From positions 6,312,711-6,376,710 of the forward strand of contig NC_044930.1 of NCBI RefSeq assembly GCF_003576645.1: 64,000 nt of DNA, read 5' to 3'. Position 1 is the stretch's first letter; each line of letters begins with the position of its first letter. A model generated the notes under the pieces. That model worked only from the letters and a program-made list of their open reading frames with translations. It was not told where the DNA came from and ran no database searches. Shown here piece by piece: positions 10,850 to 22,610 of this stretch. The DNA is from Ipomoea triloba. Lineage: Eukaryota; Streptophyta; Magnoliopsida; Solanales; Convolvulaceae. A program made the translations under genes and the position numbers.

Positions 10850-11849
10850 TCACTAGAGGATTGACACTTTTTCCTAGTTTGTCTAGATGGATACGTCACT
10901 TGTTACTTCTTCCCAGAGTTGAATCTCCAACTCTAATGGCCCTTCACACTTTAGCTTGACAAATAATTTAGGTGGTAAATCATGATAACTCAATGGCCTA
11001 GCAAACATGACCAAATGTTGGTGCGCACAAGGAATCTGCGTGCCCACTTTTGACATAGCTTATGTGACACGTTCTTATTTTATGTAGCTTATTGCTATTA
11101 TATTTTTTATTGGTGATTTTTGTGACACGTTCTTATATATTATTAACTAAAACAAGAATATAATTAAAATTATTTAAAAATTTTACAAATGAATAATTTA
11201 TAATCAAAATTTGTATTCATAAAAATTATTGCCGTAAACAAAATATGAATAAAATGCATTATTTTTATTTTACTTCTGAATAATTTATAATCAAATATGT
11301 TATCATATAAACTATTATTACTGTATAAAAAAAAAAGAAAAAAATACATCATTTATATTTAAGGGCAAATAATTTATAATCAATATTTGTTTTTACATGA
11401 ATTATAGCCGGTCAAAAAACAAGATCAGAATAAGAAGTATCAATTAATTACATCTGAATAATTTATAATCAAAATATCTTTTTAGTATAAATTATTTCCA
11501 TAAAAGTGGATCATCTATATTTTACTTTTGAATAATTAATAATCAAATTTGTTTTGGTATCTATAATTTTTATCCTTTCGAGTAACATATACAATAATGG
11601 ACCACACTGCATGTAAAGAATCCTAATTAATATGTATCTGTTTTTAGCATTCATTTTCATTTAATATATAAAAATTCATTTACTTCAATTCCTATTTAGG
11701 CAAATTACTCATCTCGATAATAGAGATCAGAGAAATATGAAAAAAAGCATGTTGGCCTAATGGGTAATGCTTAGGCAACAGTTCATCCCGAACACGTGTT
11801 TCTCCGATTGGATAAATTTTTTTTCCCTCACTCACACTTGTATAAACCC

Positions 11850-11857
11850 TATATAAA
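11850..11857 (+). promoter_or_regulatory. TATA box of the two-exon PF04195-like gene
   Basis: TATATAAA lies 42 bp before the ATG at 11899, with a second TATAAA at 11841. Use of either is inferred. Confidence 0.5.
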
Positions 11858-11898
11858 GTGAACAATCCTTACTACTTATTTTCATATCTCAACTCTCT

Positions 11899-13625
11899 AT
11901 GGCTTCTCAAATTCAAGTATCTCCCAAATGGAGGCGTAATGCTTGCTTCCCTCCGTTATTAAGACCTAAATACTATGACCTCGAGCCTTCTCTTGCTCAA
12001 ACCATAATGCCCAAGGTGTCCTCTGCCAACATTTCTAAAGCCAAAAAATTTTTAAGGTCGGAGGTTGAGATTGTCCTGGTAAATCCTAAAATGTCTATCG
12101 CCGATCATTGCTCTGTGGAAGCCAATCCCTTTGATGTGGGGGTACACATTGATTCAGTCAAGTGTGGGCTTCGTTTTCCTCTACACCCCTTCATGTCAGA
12201 ATTTTTTAATGCCCATAGGATTATACCCGCTCAATTAGCACCTAATGGGTACCGATTTTTGGTGGTTTTTTTGAATGTTTGTGAGGAATGTCACATTCCT
12301 CCCTCTCTGACTCTCTTCCATTACCTGTGGAATGTTGAACCTGCCACAGCTCCTGAAAATCGGGGCTTTGTCACCATTTCTTCTCGTCGTGGTTTTAAAT
12401 TTGTGACGGATCTTCCAGGCAACCACATGAGTTGGAAAAATAAGTTTTTCAAAGTTCGAGTCCCACCATCTCAAATGTCCTTTCATAATGTGTGGGCCAC
12501 CCGGATGATGTGTTTCCCTACCCCGAGAGAAACACCTGAACTCAAGTCCCAAGTAGAGAAAATAACCATGTTTTCTCGCTCTTGTAAGGTCTATGGCAGC
12601 CAGGAGAGAATTGACATCCTATATGGGTTTATTGCCGCACCCGTAGTTCCTCTTCCTCATATTGATAACTCACTTATTCCAATTCATCAAGCTCCTATGG
12701 CGGTTAAGGTTGGATCTCCCTTTTTTCCCTAATTTTTTTGAGTGACCAGCATACTTGCTATTACTATCTGAAGGTGTATACGGTAAATTCGACTTTTCTA
12801 ACCCTAATCGATTAATGAAGGTAAACCAACGTAATAGGTTGCCACCACAGGGTGTGTATTTAGTCCGCCTTGCAACCCTAATTGGCAACTGCCTTTGTAA
12901 CCCTAATCGACTAACGAAGGTAAACCAACCTAGTAGGTTGCAACCACAAGGTGTGTACTGAGTCCGCCTTGTGACCCTAATTGGCAACTGCCTTTGTAAC
13001 CCTAATTGACTAATAAAGATAAATCAACCTAATAGGTTGCCACCGCAGGGTGTGTACTGAGCCAACCTTGTGTCAAACTTAATCAACTCTAGGTAGGGAC
13101 TGACCAACTGAGATGCTCATAATTTTCTCTACTATTCATCTTTACTCACATCCTATTGAGCAGGTGGAAGCAGTGGAGGCTAATCATGTTGCCCCTCCTC
13201 CTGGGTTTGAGATTGTGGGAGAGATGCGTGAGAAAATCAAAGATTTGGAGGCCCAGCTCTTCTTTGCTCGACAAGCTGGGGTTGATGATTTCAAGAAGTC
13301 GCAAGAATTTGAGCAATCTTCACTGGAGTACATCCATAACAATCTAGAGGCGTTTGTGAACTGGGAACTTTGTGACGAGTCCCGACGAGAGGCTTTTTTC
13401 AGAGCTTTGAATGCTAATCCTACTTGGATAGCAAAGAAGATCCGAGACGAATTAGAAACCGATGACTATTTCAAACGCAAATGGGAGATGCAGAAATCGA
13501 TCTATGACTATGAGCGCCTCATGGTGGAATTTGATGGCATTAACGCTACTAGACTGAAGATTCCCAGGAATCTCGCAGCAATGGACGTTAGTTCTAGCTC
13601 TACCCCTCCAGCCCTGGATCCCTAG
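11899..13625 (+). CDS. PF04195-like 'putative gypsy-type transposon' domain protein, two exons
   Basis: I propose exons 11899-12708 and 13164-13625, giving 423 residues, with donor AAG|GTTGGA and acceptor GAGCAG|GTGG; the frame is kept. The domain (about residues 88-210) shows LRFPLHPFMSEFF, PAQLAPNGYRFLVVFLNVC, SSRRGFKFVTDLP and WKNKFFKVRVP, the conserved core of this plant family. The C-terminal part is a probable coiled coil: MREKIKDLEAQLFFARQAG. Function is unknown; the domain usually occurs in transposon-related proteins. Intronless relatives of 390-391 residues lie at 32808 and 48569, sharing the order but differing in the linker where this intron sits. The intron contains 99-bp tandem repeats. 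The splice choice is inferred from frame continuity and alignment to the relatives. Confidence 0.75.
12798..13077. repeat. 99-bp tandem repeat, nearly three copies
   Basis: Units beginning CCCTAATCG/TTG start at 12802, 12901 and 13000, a period of exactly 99 bp. They carry AGGTTGCCACCACAGGGTGTG and TTGGCAACTGCC motifs. The array lies in the proposed intron of the PF04195-like gene. Confidence 0.85.
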
Positions 13626-15065
13626 TATGGTGGTTATACTTAGGTTCGAGGTTTAATTTATGTTGTAGTAATATATTCTCAAAAGATTGTGAACTATTCC
13701 GATGGATATTTTGGGCAATTTGGCTGAGGTTTATCCTTAAATCCCGTTGGAACCGTCTAGCATATGTGACTTTCATATAGGGATTAAAAATATATATTGG
13801 TAATGTATTGTCCTTTATTTATTAAATAAGTATGTTTTTCTATAAAACCTACACAATCCTTCTTGCAAGTTCATAATAAATTGTGCAGTTTCATTGTGAA
13901 TATGTAGAGATAGGATGTCGTGCTTGGAAACATAGTTGGTTTTTTCACTTTATATCTTTTTATCAATGTTTATTATTATTATTATTTTAAACTATCTCTT
14001 TTCTTTTAGTTACGAGTTTGAGCATGGTTTCTTGACAATAAAGATTTTTGTGTAATGCATAAGAATGGATTTGGTGCTATGTTTGATTTGGAATTGTTAG
14101 TTTATTTTGTTGGGCTTGGTGTTGAATATAGTATTAAAGAGATGAGATTCTTGAGCTTTTAGGATTGAAGGAGCGATTTGTGAAAACAATAAACATGATA
14201 GTGAGGTGATTCATGAATAACAATTGGTACAATCTAAATGCAACATGACTTTTCAAGCATTTCTTGTCTTGTTATTAATTTTAAATATAATTTTTTGGCC
14301 TCTTTTGCCTTTTATTTTGTCTATTCTGGCCATTTTTTAGGGTGGATGATAAAAAATTTTGTGGAGTTGAGTGGTGAAGTATGAATTGGTATGTTGGTTT
14401 AGCTTGTAGTGGTGAAGGGGTTTTGTAGTGTGGGTTTTTGACTATGTTTGGGCATGCTAGGATTTATTTTGTTGTGTTTTTTCATTACATCACTCTAGAC
14501 ATTTGGATGATGTTCCATCTTTTTCTTCCAAAACTTGAATTAAAGTGATCATATTCTCTTCTACATTTTTTCCGTTGGAAAAGGTCTTGGTTTGTCTTGG
14601 TCTTAGGCTTGAAGAGATCAGTTTAGCATCCTGCCATTAGACTGTGACGCTAACTGCTATGTAAGTACAAAGAAATAAAAATTACATATTCGCTACTAGT
14701 TATAACTTTTGGCGTAGCGATAAACATTGGATGGGATATATCAATATTAAAGTAGTTCACATCATCACCATTATATTTTTCCACAACTATCTTCATACAT
14801 AAGTTCAAACAGTATTGTCTTTAATTAAAACTATAATTGATGAAGCATTTGAAGAGTTAATATATGTTTGTAACATGTGATACTGATTCATCATTTACAC
14901 ACAAAACCTCAAAAGAGATGTTTCGACCTTTCAACTTTAACATCAATTTATATTGTTTAAAAATTGCTTTACATTTATAAATTTAATATACAACACCTTA
15001 TAATGTCAATAGATGGATATCAATTTGGCTTCTCTTTCTTTACGTTTCACTGTTAAAGAATGAAA
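13626..15065. other. Downstream flank of the PF04195-like gene, no gene recognised
   Basis: The part from about 14370 is shared with copy B (25996-26700). I see no coding capacity in it. Confidence 0.5.
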
Positions 15066-15073
15066 TACAATAC

Positions 15074-15930
15074 ACGGGGTTGTTCCAATAAAAATTGGGG
15101 TTATGTGCAATATCTTAAATTGGACTCCTTTTTAAGTAATTTGTATATATAATAATTGTTGTTCAAAAAGTTGGGTTAAAAATTTAAAATATAAATATTA
15201 TATAAAAAATACATCTAATTCAAAAAGTTGTGTCAAACCGGATGAATATTTTCTAGAAGACATAATTATAAAATCCTAATGCCTTCATCAATAGGAAATA
15301 GAAAATGAGAGTGGAGGAAAAAAAAAAGTTACAAAACTAAAATAAAAAAAAATTACACGCCCAGGCAAATTCTTGAATATATTATTCTGAAATTAGAATT
15401 ATTAAGTCATGTAAGTAAAATAATAAACAAGAATTGTGAAATATTTAGTAATTTTAATTACCTGTTATGAGAATTGAAGAACTTGAGTGATCAAGAAGAA
15501 TTGAAGAATTTTGTTGAGCTGCGTCTGCCGTCTACTGTTTGCTCTAATTGCGTATTTGCGTGCTACTACTGCCGGCTGATATTTGCGTATTTGCGTCTCT
15601 ATCGTCTGTTGATTGATGCTTGCATCAATTAGAAAGTTACCTAATACCTAGACACCTAGTTAGGCTATAATTGTGAGATTTGTGTAAATAAACTAAATAT
15701 AAGCTGAGTATGTAATGTACTAATGTTGGTTAATGAAAGGAATCAAAGAATTCAAAGCTAAGGTACTATGTACTAATAGGAATAGGAGTAATAATAGTCA
15801 ATTAGGGAATTAGGCAATTACTTAATTAGCCAAGGGTTGCGCCTAACTGCCGAAGGAAAAAGACTCATCTGTTTATATACCCTATATACATAAAAAAAAA
15901 TTTAAATATGAGGACCCTGTGCAAAGGCCC
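15074..15930. mobile_element. 857-bp insertion with 8-bp target duplication
   Basis: Flanked by TACAATAC at 15066-15073 and 15931-15938. Copy B at about 26703-26715 has a single TACAATAC at the equivalent place and no insert, so insertion is shown by comparison. Ends read ACGGGGTTGTTCC and GCAAAGGCCC, with little terminal inverted repeat. The 8-bp duplication fits a hAT-type element. An inner minus-strand ACAG|GTAATT donor-like site hints at a captured exon but no protein is recognised. Confidence 0.75.
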
Positions 15931-16019
15931 TACAATACATAAAGAGAAGGTGTGCATAAACACAACAATATAATGTATAGATTTTGTACCAAAAATAGAT
16001 TAGTAGTTGTGTAACACAC

Positions 16020-16665
16020 AACATATGGGCTTGGGATGGGTGGTTCGTCATCATGACGGCCTGGTGCAAGGAGTAGCAGTGGAAAAGGTTGGGGGTCTTT
16101 TCTCGGTTCGAGAGGCGGAAGCGTTGAGTTGGATAAAAACGAAATGATGGCAGAGAGTAATTCTTGAGATTGACGCGCAAGTGGTGATGAGACCGGTGGT
16201 GATGGGTATATTCGTACTCCATTCGGGGCTTTGATTCGGGATATTTGCATCCTTTTGAGTCAATTGGGTTCGGTTTCGTTTCAATTTGTGCATAGGGAAA
16301 GGAGTTTACATGCTCATTTGGTGGCAAAAATGAGTTTATTGAGTATTTTGATTTTATTCCTAGTTGTTTTCCTTTCTTGTCTTGTTNTTGAGATTGACGC
16401 GCAAGTGGTGATGAGACCGGTGGTGATGGGTATATTCGTACTCCATTCGGGGCTTTGATTCGGGATATTTGCATCCTTTTGAGTCAATTGGGTTCGGTTT
16501 CGTTTCAATTTGTGCATAGGGAAAGGAGTTTACATGCTCATTTGGTGGCAAAAATGAGTTTATTGAGTATTTTGATTTTATTCCTAGTTGTTTTCCTTTC
16601 TTGTCTTGTTCGAACATTTTGGTTAATATATGAGTTTCCTTTTGTTTTCAAAAAAAAAAAAAAAA
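16020..16665 (+). pseudogene. LINE RNase H-domain remnant (copy A) with poly(A)
   Basis: Reads MGLGWVVRHHDGLVQG, VGGLFSVREAEALSW, a stop, then WQRVILEIDAQVV, matching the RNase H-like C-terminus of a plant LINE ORF2, and ends in poly(A) at about 16651-16665 followed by (CA)n. It is a shared insertion with copy B (26781-27255), which is less decayed. It contains a 223-bp exact duplication around an N (see separate entry). Confidence 0.75.
16164..16610. repeat. Exact 223-bp tandem duplication around a single N
   Basis: 16164-16386 and 16388-16610 appear identical and are separated only by the N at 16387. Copy B has one unit. This pattern is typical of an unmerged contig overlap and is probably not biological. 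Confidence 0.85.
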
Positions 16666-17018
16666 CACACACACACACACACAACATATTGTGTGTCTTA
16701 TTTTACGAATGTATGTCTTGTATTATGAAATTATGTGTCTATATATAAGACATATATTATCTACATAAATCAGATTTGAGAATAAATATATAACATGTGT
16801 ATATGTCTTGCGTTGTGAGTTTTTATGTCTCGTTATGAAAATCTGTACCTATAATAAATTAAAATTTGTGTTGAGACATGAGAAATGAGAAATTACAAAA
16901 TCTGTTAAGTTTAATTTAAATATGAATCCACAATGCTATGTGGACTCCGATCCACGATATAAATTAATCACCCTATTGTTTAAGCCTTATGAAAAAAAAA
17001 ATCCAGCCCATATAATAA
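16666..17018. other. (CA)n run and AT-rich flank, no gene
   Basis: A short (CA)n follows the LINE tail. The AT-rich DNA up to about 16860 is shared with copy B (27250-27425). A weak TGTGGACTCCGATCCACG palindrome-family remnant lies at about 16938. Confidence 0.5.
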
Positions 17019-17235
17019 TAATAATAAGGGTCACACTTGTGTGAGACCGTCTTACGGGTCTCAATCCGTGAGACGGGTCGGGTCACACAAGTATACGGGT
17101 TAACATGTGCATATCATGTGTCATTTTATGTTTCTCTCTTTGCATCAACGCTATTCACTCTTCTCACCCCTCTGCATCTCACAACACGTCTCGCTTCCTT
17201 GTCTCTGACTCCTCCCATCTCCGCCGCAGCCTCAA

Positions 17236-17575
17236 ATTCATAATCCAAAAAACAAATTCAATTAGATTGCAGGCAATTTTATGAAAATTCAATTAAATTG
17301 CAGCAACAAGGTAACACCCACTGCCACCCCATTTTATTCTCATAATTTCCTTACTCAACCCAATCAAACTCAATCATTCTCAAACACTTTCATCATCCAA
17401 TTTATATTCATAATCCAAAAAACAAATTCAATTAGATTGCAGGCAATTTTATGGAAATTCAATTAAATTGCAGCAACAAGGCAACACCCACTGCCACCCC
17501 ATTTTATTCTCATAATTTCCTTACTCAACCCAATCAAACTCAACCATTCTCAAACACTTTCGTTATCCAATTTAT
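17236..17575. repeat. 170-bp direct duplication
   Basis: Two nearly identical units start at 17236 and 17406, each opening with ATTCATAATCCAAAAAACAA. They lie inside the large Mutator-like element. Confidence 0.85.
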
Positions 17576-17860
17576 TCTATTCGAGCAGACTATACTGCCA
17601 TAGTACTTACAATTAAAACAACCCGATCTCAAACAATAATTCAATATTGAATTTTCAAACTAAACTGTACACACTTCTATCAGCAAATTACTGCCCTTTA
17701 TTTTCCAGTAGCAGCACACTGTATTGCCTCTCAAACAGCAGCAAAACAAACATTCAACTTCAAGCACATTCAAGCCATATAAACCATTAAACCCATCTAA
17801 TCAAATGACCTCCAATTCTAGAAATTATTTAAAGCAACCATTCTAGATTCACAATTTCAG

Positions 17861-17985
17861 CCACAAAGAGATCCACTATCTTAAAGCATTATTAAAACCA
17901 GCCCACAAAGAGATCCACTATCTTAAAGCATTATTAAAACCAGCAGACAAAGAGATCCACTATCTTAAAGCATTATTAAAACCAG
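17861..17985. repeat. 41-bp tandem repeat, three copies
   Basis: Units ACAAAGAGATCCACTATC followed by TTAAAGCATTATTAAAACCA repeat with a 41-bp period. Confidence 0.9.
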
Positions 17986-19293
17986 CAGCAAGCACAGTAT
18001 TTAGATGAAACTCACCTACTGTTAGCATATCTCCACTACCATTGCTCATAGCATTTCAGAATTTCATATTAATGTTAAATCAACATTGCACATTAATGCA
18101 ACAATACTTCCATTCTCAATTTATTCCATTCCATTACCTAGCAGCTGCAAATATTCTACTTCATAACACAAATGAATATTTATAACTTTAATCATCAAAC
18201 ACAATACTTAATAGCTGTAACACCCCCAAAAACGGCCCTTTTTTTTTTTCTTATTTTCACCAATTAATTAAGTAATTCTTAAAACAGAACTTAGAATGCG
18301 GAAGCTTATCTTATTGAGGGCATTACCACCACACTTAGGCAGCTAACAGACCTAAGTGCTAAGGCTAAACCAAAATATAATCATCACAGGGTAATAAAAC
18401 AAAACAAATATTGTCTAAGTAAACCAATATCTATCTATTACAATTTCAATCTTTCTCCTTGAAATAAATCTATCACTTTGATCAATCTTATATCCATGCT
18501 CTCATCCTTCATCAACCATTATTACCTGAACAAAATATAATTTTCAAAACATATAAAAACAAACGGGGTTAGCAAAACATTGCTAAGTAAGGTTCACTCC
18601 ACCCTGTAAAATAAGTTTTGGATTTTTTTTTTAAAATAATATAGTAGATTTCTCAAAAGAGATTATTTTGTAACCTTACAAAATAATATACCTTTCAAAA
18701 ATATATGTGGAGATACACTTTTCAAAAATCAATTTCCATACATACACGGAGAATTTAATATTTATAAATGGAGAATCAACCATCTCTTCAAAATCCATTT
18801 AGAAACTGAACCAAAACCTTTGTGTACACCCCTAGTAGATTCTAAGCCACTAGGTAGTATATGATCCAATGAGCTACTTTTGGCTACCTCACCCTTATAA
18901 AATTAGAAACTGGATCATTACCTATGTGATACACCCTCATGGGATTCCAAACCCAATGAGTAGTAATTGGCCCAAGTGAACAGTAATTCACTTTTACTGA
19001 ACACCACACAATATACTGATTTCTATAGAATAAATCATTTCTCCATAGATAAGTACTTTCCTCCAAAAAATTACATTTTCTCCATAATATAATTTTCTCC
19101 AAAAATCTCCAAAATGTTTTTCAAAACATAATTTTCTCCAAGAAAATACATAATGTCCTCCAAAATAAAATTTCTCTAAAATATTCCAAAATATTTTATT
19201 TTTCTCCACAATATATATATAAATATATTCTTTAAAATATAATTTCCTCCAAAATATTTTCCAAAATATTTTTTTTAAATATCTTAGCATATA

Positions 19294-19551
19294 CTCCCTC
19301 CGTCCCATTTTATGTGTCTGGTTCGGTTAACGAGGCTTGACTGAAGTTATTTTTAATACAATTTTTCATAATATTAAGTTTAGTATTAATATACAAAATT
19401 TATATATTTAGAAACTACATTAAAAATACTATTAAACACAAAAAAATAAATTTTAAAATAAGTAAAAAATAATAAAGAAAATAAACAAATAAGAAAGAGT
19501 TGGTTTGACCAATGAATAGTAAGTAGGACAGATAAAATGAAACAAAGGGAG
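19294..19551. mobile_element. Stowaway-type MITE
   Basis: Ends CTCCCTCCGTCCCATTTTAT and ATAAAATGAAACAAAGGGAG are the classic Stowaway terminal repeats, flanked by TA on each side (19292-19293 and 19552-19553). It is 258 bp long, has no coding capacity and sits inside the solo LTR. Confidence 0.95.
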
Positions 19552-20667
19552 TAATATACTCAAAATACTAATTGTTTTTTTTATTCACGCAAACACATAT
19601 GCATGAGTACACTATCACCTCATTATCACCAAGTAGCAAATCAAGAACTATATAGTCCACATCAACACATTCAGCACAATACTAAATACACATATTACAT
19701 AAATTTGTAAAATATGCACAATGCCAAATATACTCATATTTTCGTGTATTGGTAGAATACACTAACTATTATACTTTAGCATACTAAAATTTACATCCTA
19801 CGACATAAACAATTAAAATATTATATATAAATATATATATATATTTTTAAAATCTATATACCTCACATATATACTATATATAATATATAATATATATTTA
19901 AAAACATAAAATTAATTTATATACGTACAGTACATAACAAAGATCATATATCACTATATATATATATATATTTCGTTTATGCATATAAATAATTTAATAA
20001 AATCAGAATACTTTGCTTTATTATATCACGACAATCACATACATAAATCAAATATAAATATCCATCATCAACCCAAAAATTCACGTAGACAATATAAATA
20101 TATATGTTTGAATTTGTAGAATAAATTCACAAATTTCATAATCCATGAACACATTCATACATCCATCATCAACTCAAAATTCTAACAATTTCATAAACTT
20201 ATGCATACAATTTACGATGGAAAAATAAAGCGGAACCACTTACAAAAATATATAAACTTTTATAACTTTGAAATGCAAATTTCACAGAGTAGAAGAAATA
20301 AGTGGACACAAACACTTACTTGTTTTTCTTAGAAATCCTTAAAACTTCAAGCTAACCTACTCTTGATCCCATGATAATCCACCTTTTGAAATGAAAGATT
20401 AAAGCCTCAACACTCTTGACCCATGATGGAGATTTTTTATTTTTTTTTATGAGTAGTGAAATTTCGGCCAACTGAAGAGAGTAGGAAGAATTAGAACTTT
20501 TCGGCCAACAAAGAATGAATGAAGGAGATTTTATCTAATCTTGGTAACCCTTAGGAGAAAAGGAAAATTAAAGTTATGGAAAGGCTTAATTTGTGGAAAA
20601 TTGATTTGATGATTAGGTTGACCAAAATTATTCACATGTAGAATTAATGTGGACACTATGGGATCCA

Positions 20668-20671
20668 CATT

Positions 20672-20705
<34 letters not shown>
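20668..20705. repeat. (TA)n microsatellite
   Basis: A pure TA run within the solo LTR. Confidence 0.9.
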
Positions 20706-20711
<6 letters not shown>

Positions 20712-20884
20712 TACCTCTCGTACATACATATACATATATATAAATGAAAGTACACTAGAATTTTTAATAATAATATAACGTAACCTTCATCAGACTTTTC
20801 CAAATAATTCAAGTATANTATTAAATAAATATACCATAAAATAATATATCAACATACTAATTTACAATAAAAATATGAAAATTG

Positions 20885-20965
20885 AGATGGCTTGATGGTA
20901 AAGATTTTGAGATGAAGAATTAAGGGATTGTGTTCAAATCTCTACAAGAACAAAAAGAATTTTCT
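20885..20965 (+). repeat. tRNA-like SINE fragment (tentative)
   Basis: GATGGCTTGATGGTAAAG resembles an A box and GTGTTCAAATCTC a B box, spaced as in tRNA-derived SINEs. No clean target duplication was found. Confidence 0.4.
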
Positions 20966-21402
20966 TTTTATGCTAAAGAAAATAAATACCATTCCCAACT
21001 TAATAATTATTTTCCATAGTAAAAAATCAGGGTATTACAATAGCACAAATATACTACTTAATAGCACAAATGAATACTCAACACTTTAATCATTAAATTG
21101 AATACTTTATAACTTAAAACTAGTACTTTTAAACACAAATAAATAGTCAATACATTAACCATTAAACCTAATACTTTATAGCCTAAAACTAGTACTTCAT
21201 AGCACAAATGAATACTCAACACTTTAACCATTACATCTAATACTTTAACCATCAAACACAATACTTAATAACACAAATGTACTACTTCATGACAGAAATA
21301 AATACTCAACACTTAAAGCATTAAATCTAATACTTTATGGTGCAAATATACTACTTTATGGTGCAAATGAATAATCATAACTTTAAGAATAAAACATAAT
21401 AC

Positions 21403-21617
21403 TTTTTTTTTTGAATACTACTAACTCTATTATAATGCAGTATCTGTTCGTAACTACTTTCTCAACCTTTTGAATACTACTAACTCTATTATAATGCAGT
21501 ATCTGTTCGTAACTACTTTCTCAACCTATTGAAGAGTTAGTATTGCCTCCAAGACTCGAACCCACTACCTCCCGTATAAAAGGAAGGGTTTGATGCCACT
21601 GGACTACAAGGTCCCGT
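21403..21617 (-). mobile_element. tRNA-derived SINE with duplicated 3' part
   Basis: On the minus strand an A box (TTGTAGTCCAGTGGCATC, 21592-21610) and a B box (GTGGGTTCGAGTCTTGG, 21555-21573) are followed by a body and an A tail (T run at 21403). It is flanked by a 14-bp duplication ATAAAACATAATAC at 21389-21402 and 21618-21631. The 3' body is present twice, with a 59-bp period starting at 21412 and 21471. Confidence 0.88.
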
Positions 21618-22566
21618 ATAAAACATAATACTTTAAGCACTAAATCTAACACTTTTTACCCTAAATTAGTACTTCATAGCACAAATGAATAATCAATACT
21701 CTAATCATCAAACACAATACCTTTTTAGCACAAATCTAATACTGTGAACATTTAGTGACATATTATTCTTGCTTTCCTGACTATATCTGTTATTTCCACA
21801 TCTGTCTGATGATGTTGTTGTTTTCGTTTTCTTTATTTAAAGTATTGTTTTTCTCTGTAAGACTAAAACTTGGAGTCATATTAAGAATACATAAGATTAT
21901 GTGTAATCATTGAGCATATATGTGGATTAAATTCAATATGAAGTTTTTGGCAAGGGAGAAGTGAACATAGTGGTTCTGTTTCAGAGCATTCCTCAATCTA
22001 AATGTAATTAAAGTTGGAATAAGAATTACTCAAATTATCACAATAATTATTCACAAGCTTCCAAACATGTACTCTGGAACAAATTGCAGTTTCTACTCAA
22101 GCATAGTTGAGATGAGAGAAATTCTCATTTGCCGAGTTGTAATACTTACCGAAGTTGGAGGCTACGGCAGAAATGGAGATGGAGGAGATGAGAGGTAGAG
22201 AGCTTGAGCGGAGGATTGGAGATGGAAGGATACGGAGACGCGGATGAGATGGGAGCGGAGGATCGGAGATGTGAGATTGGTGAGTGAAATTTTCATTTGC
22301 CGAGTTGCAATACTTACCGAAGTTGGAGGAGATCGATTAGAGGAGGCGGAGAGCTTGAGCAGAGGATTGGAGATGGACGGAGACGGAGAGCTTGAGCGAA
22401 GGAGATAGGAGCGGATGATCCCTGTAGTAGAAATAGAGAGAGAAACATCGACTGTAGAGAAATGATGAAAGGAGGGCGTGAGATGCACATGTTGACCCAT
22501 TTAATAAATAACCCGACTCGTCTCACGGATTGAGATCCGTGAGACGGTCTCACACAAGTTTTTGCC

Positions 22567-22576
<10 letters not shown>

Positions 22577-22610
<34 letters not shown>

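Larger units (their letters stand above)
10850..16860. repeat. Segmental duplication, copy A
   Basis: This segment matches 23095-27425 (copy B) in the same order and orientation. Copy A keeps a PF04195-like gene (11899-13625) that copy B has lost except for its 3' end. Copy A carries an 857-bp insertion (15074-15930) that copy B lacks, and copy B carries a Helitron (23866-25118) that copy A lacks. Confidence 0.85.
18216..21039. mobile_element. Solo LTR, 2824 bp
   Basis: It begins TGTAACACCCCC and ends GGGTATTACA, the TG...CA inverted termini of an LTR, and is flanked by a 5-bp duplication ATAGC at 18211-18215 and 21040-21044. No PBS or coding region adjoins it, so this is a solo LTR left by recombination between two LTRs. 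The length suggests a large-LTR plant Ty3/gypsy-type family; the lineage is not resolved. It contains a Stowaway MITE at 19294, a TA run near 20680 and a single N at 20818. Confidence 0.8.
17028..22566. mobile_element. 5.5-kb composite Mutator-like element, same family as 7531-7965
   Basis: Left end GGGTCACACTTGTGTGAGAC and right end CACACAAGTTTTTGCC form inverted repeats of about 58 bp, matching the family at 7531 and 44925. Flanks are TAATAATAA on both sides (17019-17027 and 22567-22575), a 9-bp duplication, although it lies within an ATA microsatellite. No transposase is seen. The interior holds a 2.8-kb solo LTR, which itself holds a Stowaway, plus a SINE and tandem repeats; without these insertions the element would be about 2.5 kb. 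The right end has short CT/GA-rich repeated stretches (22140-22400) that may be captured gene sequence. Confidence 0.75.

Noticed and set aside
11745..11822. Possible tRNA-like SINE (TTGGCCTAATGGGTAATGC)
   Set aside because: The A-box-like motif is fair but the B box is poor and no duplication is visible.
12235..12552. Minus-strand frame across the PF04195-like gene
   Set aside because: Shadow; the same shadow recurs opposite copies C1 and C3, which shows only that the sense sequence is conserved.
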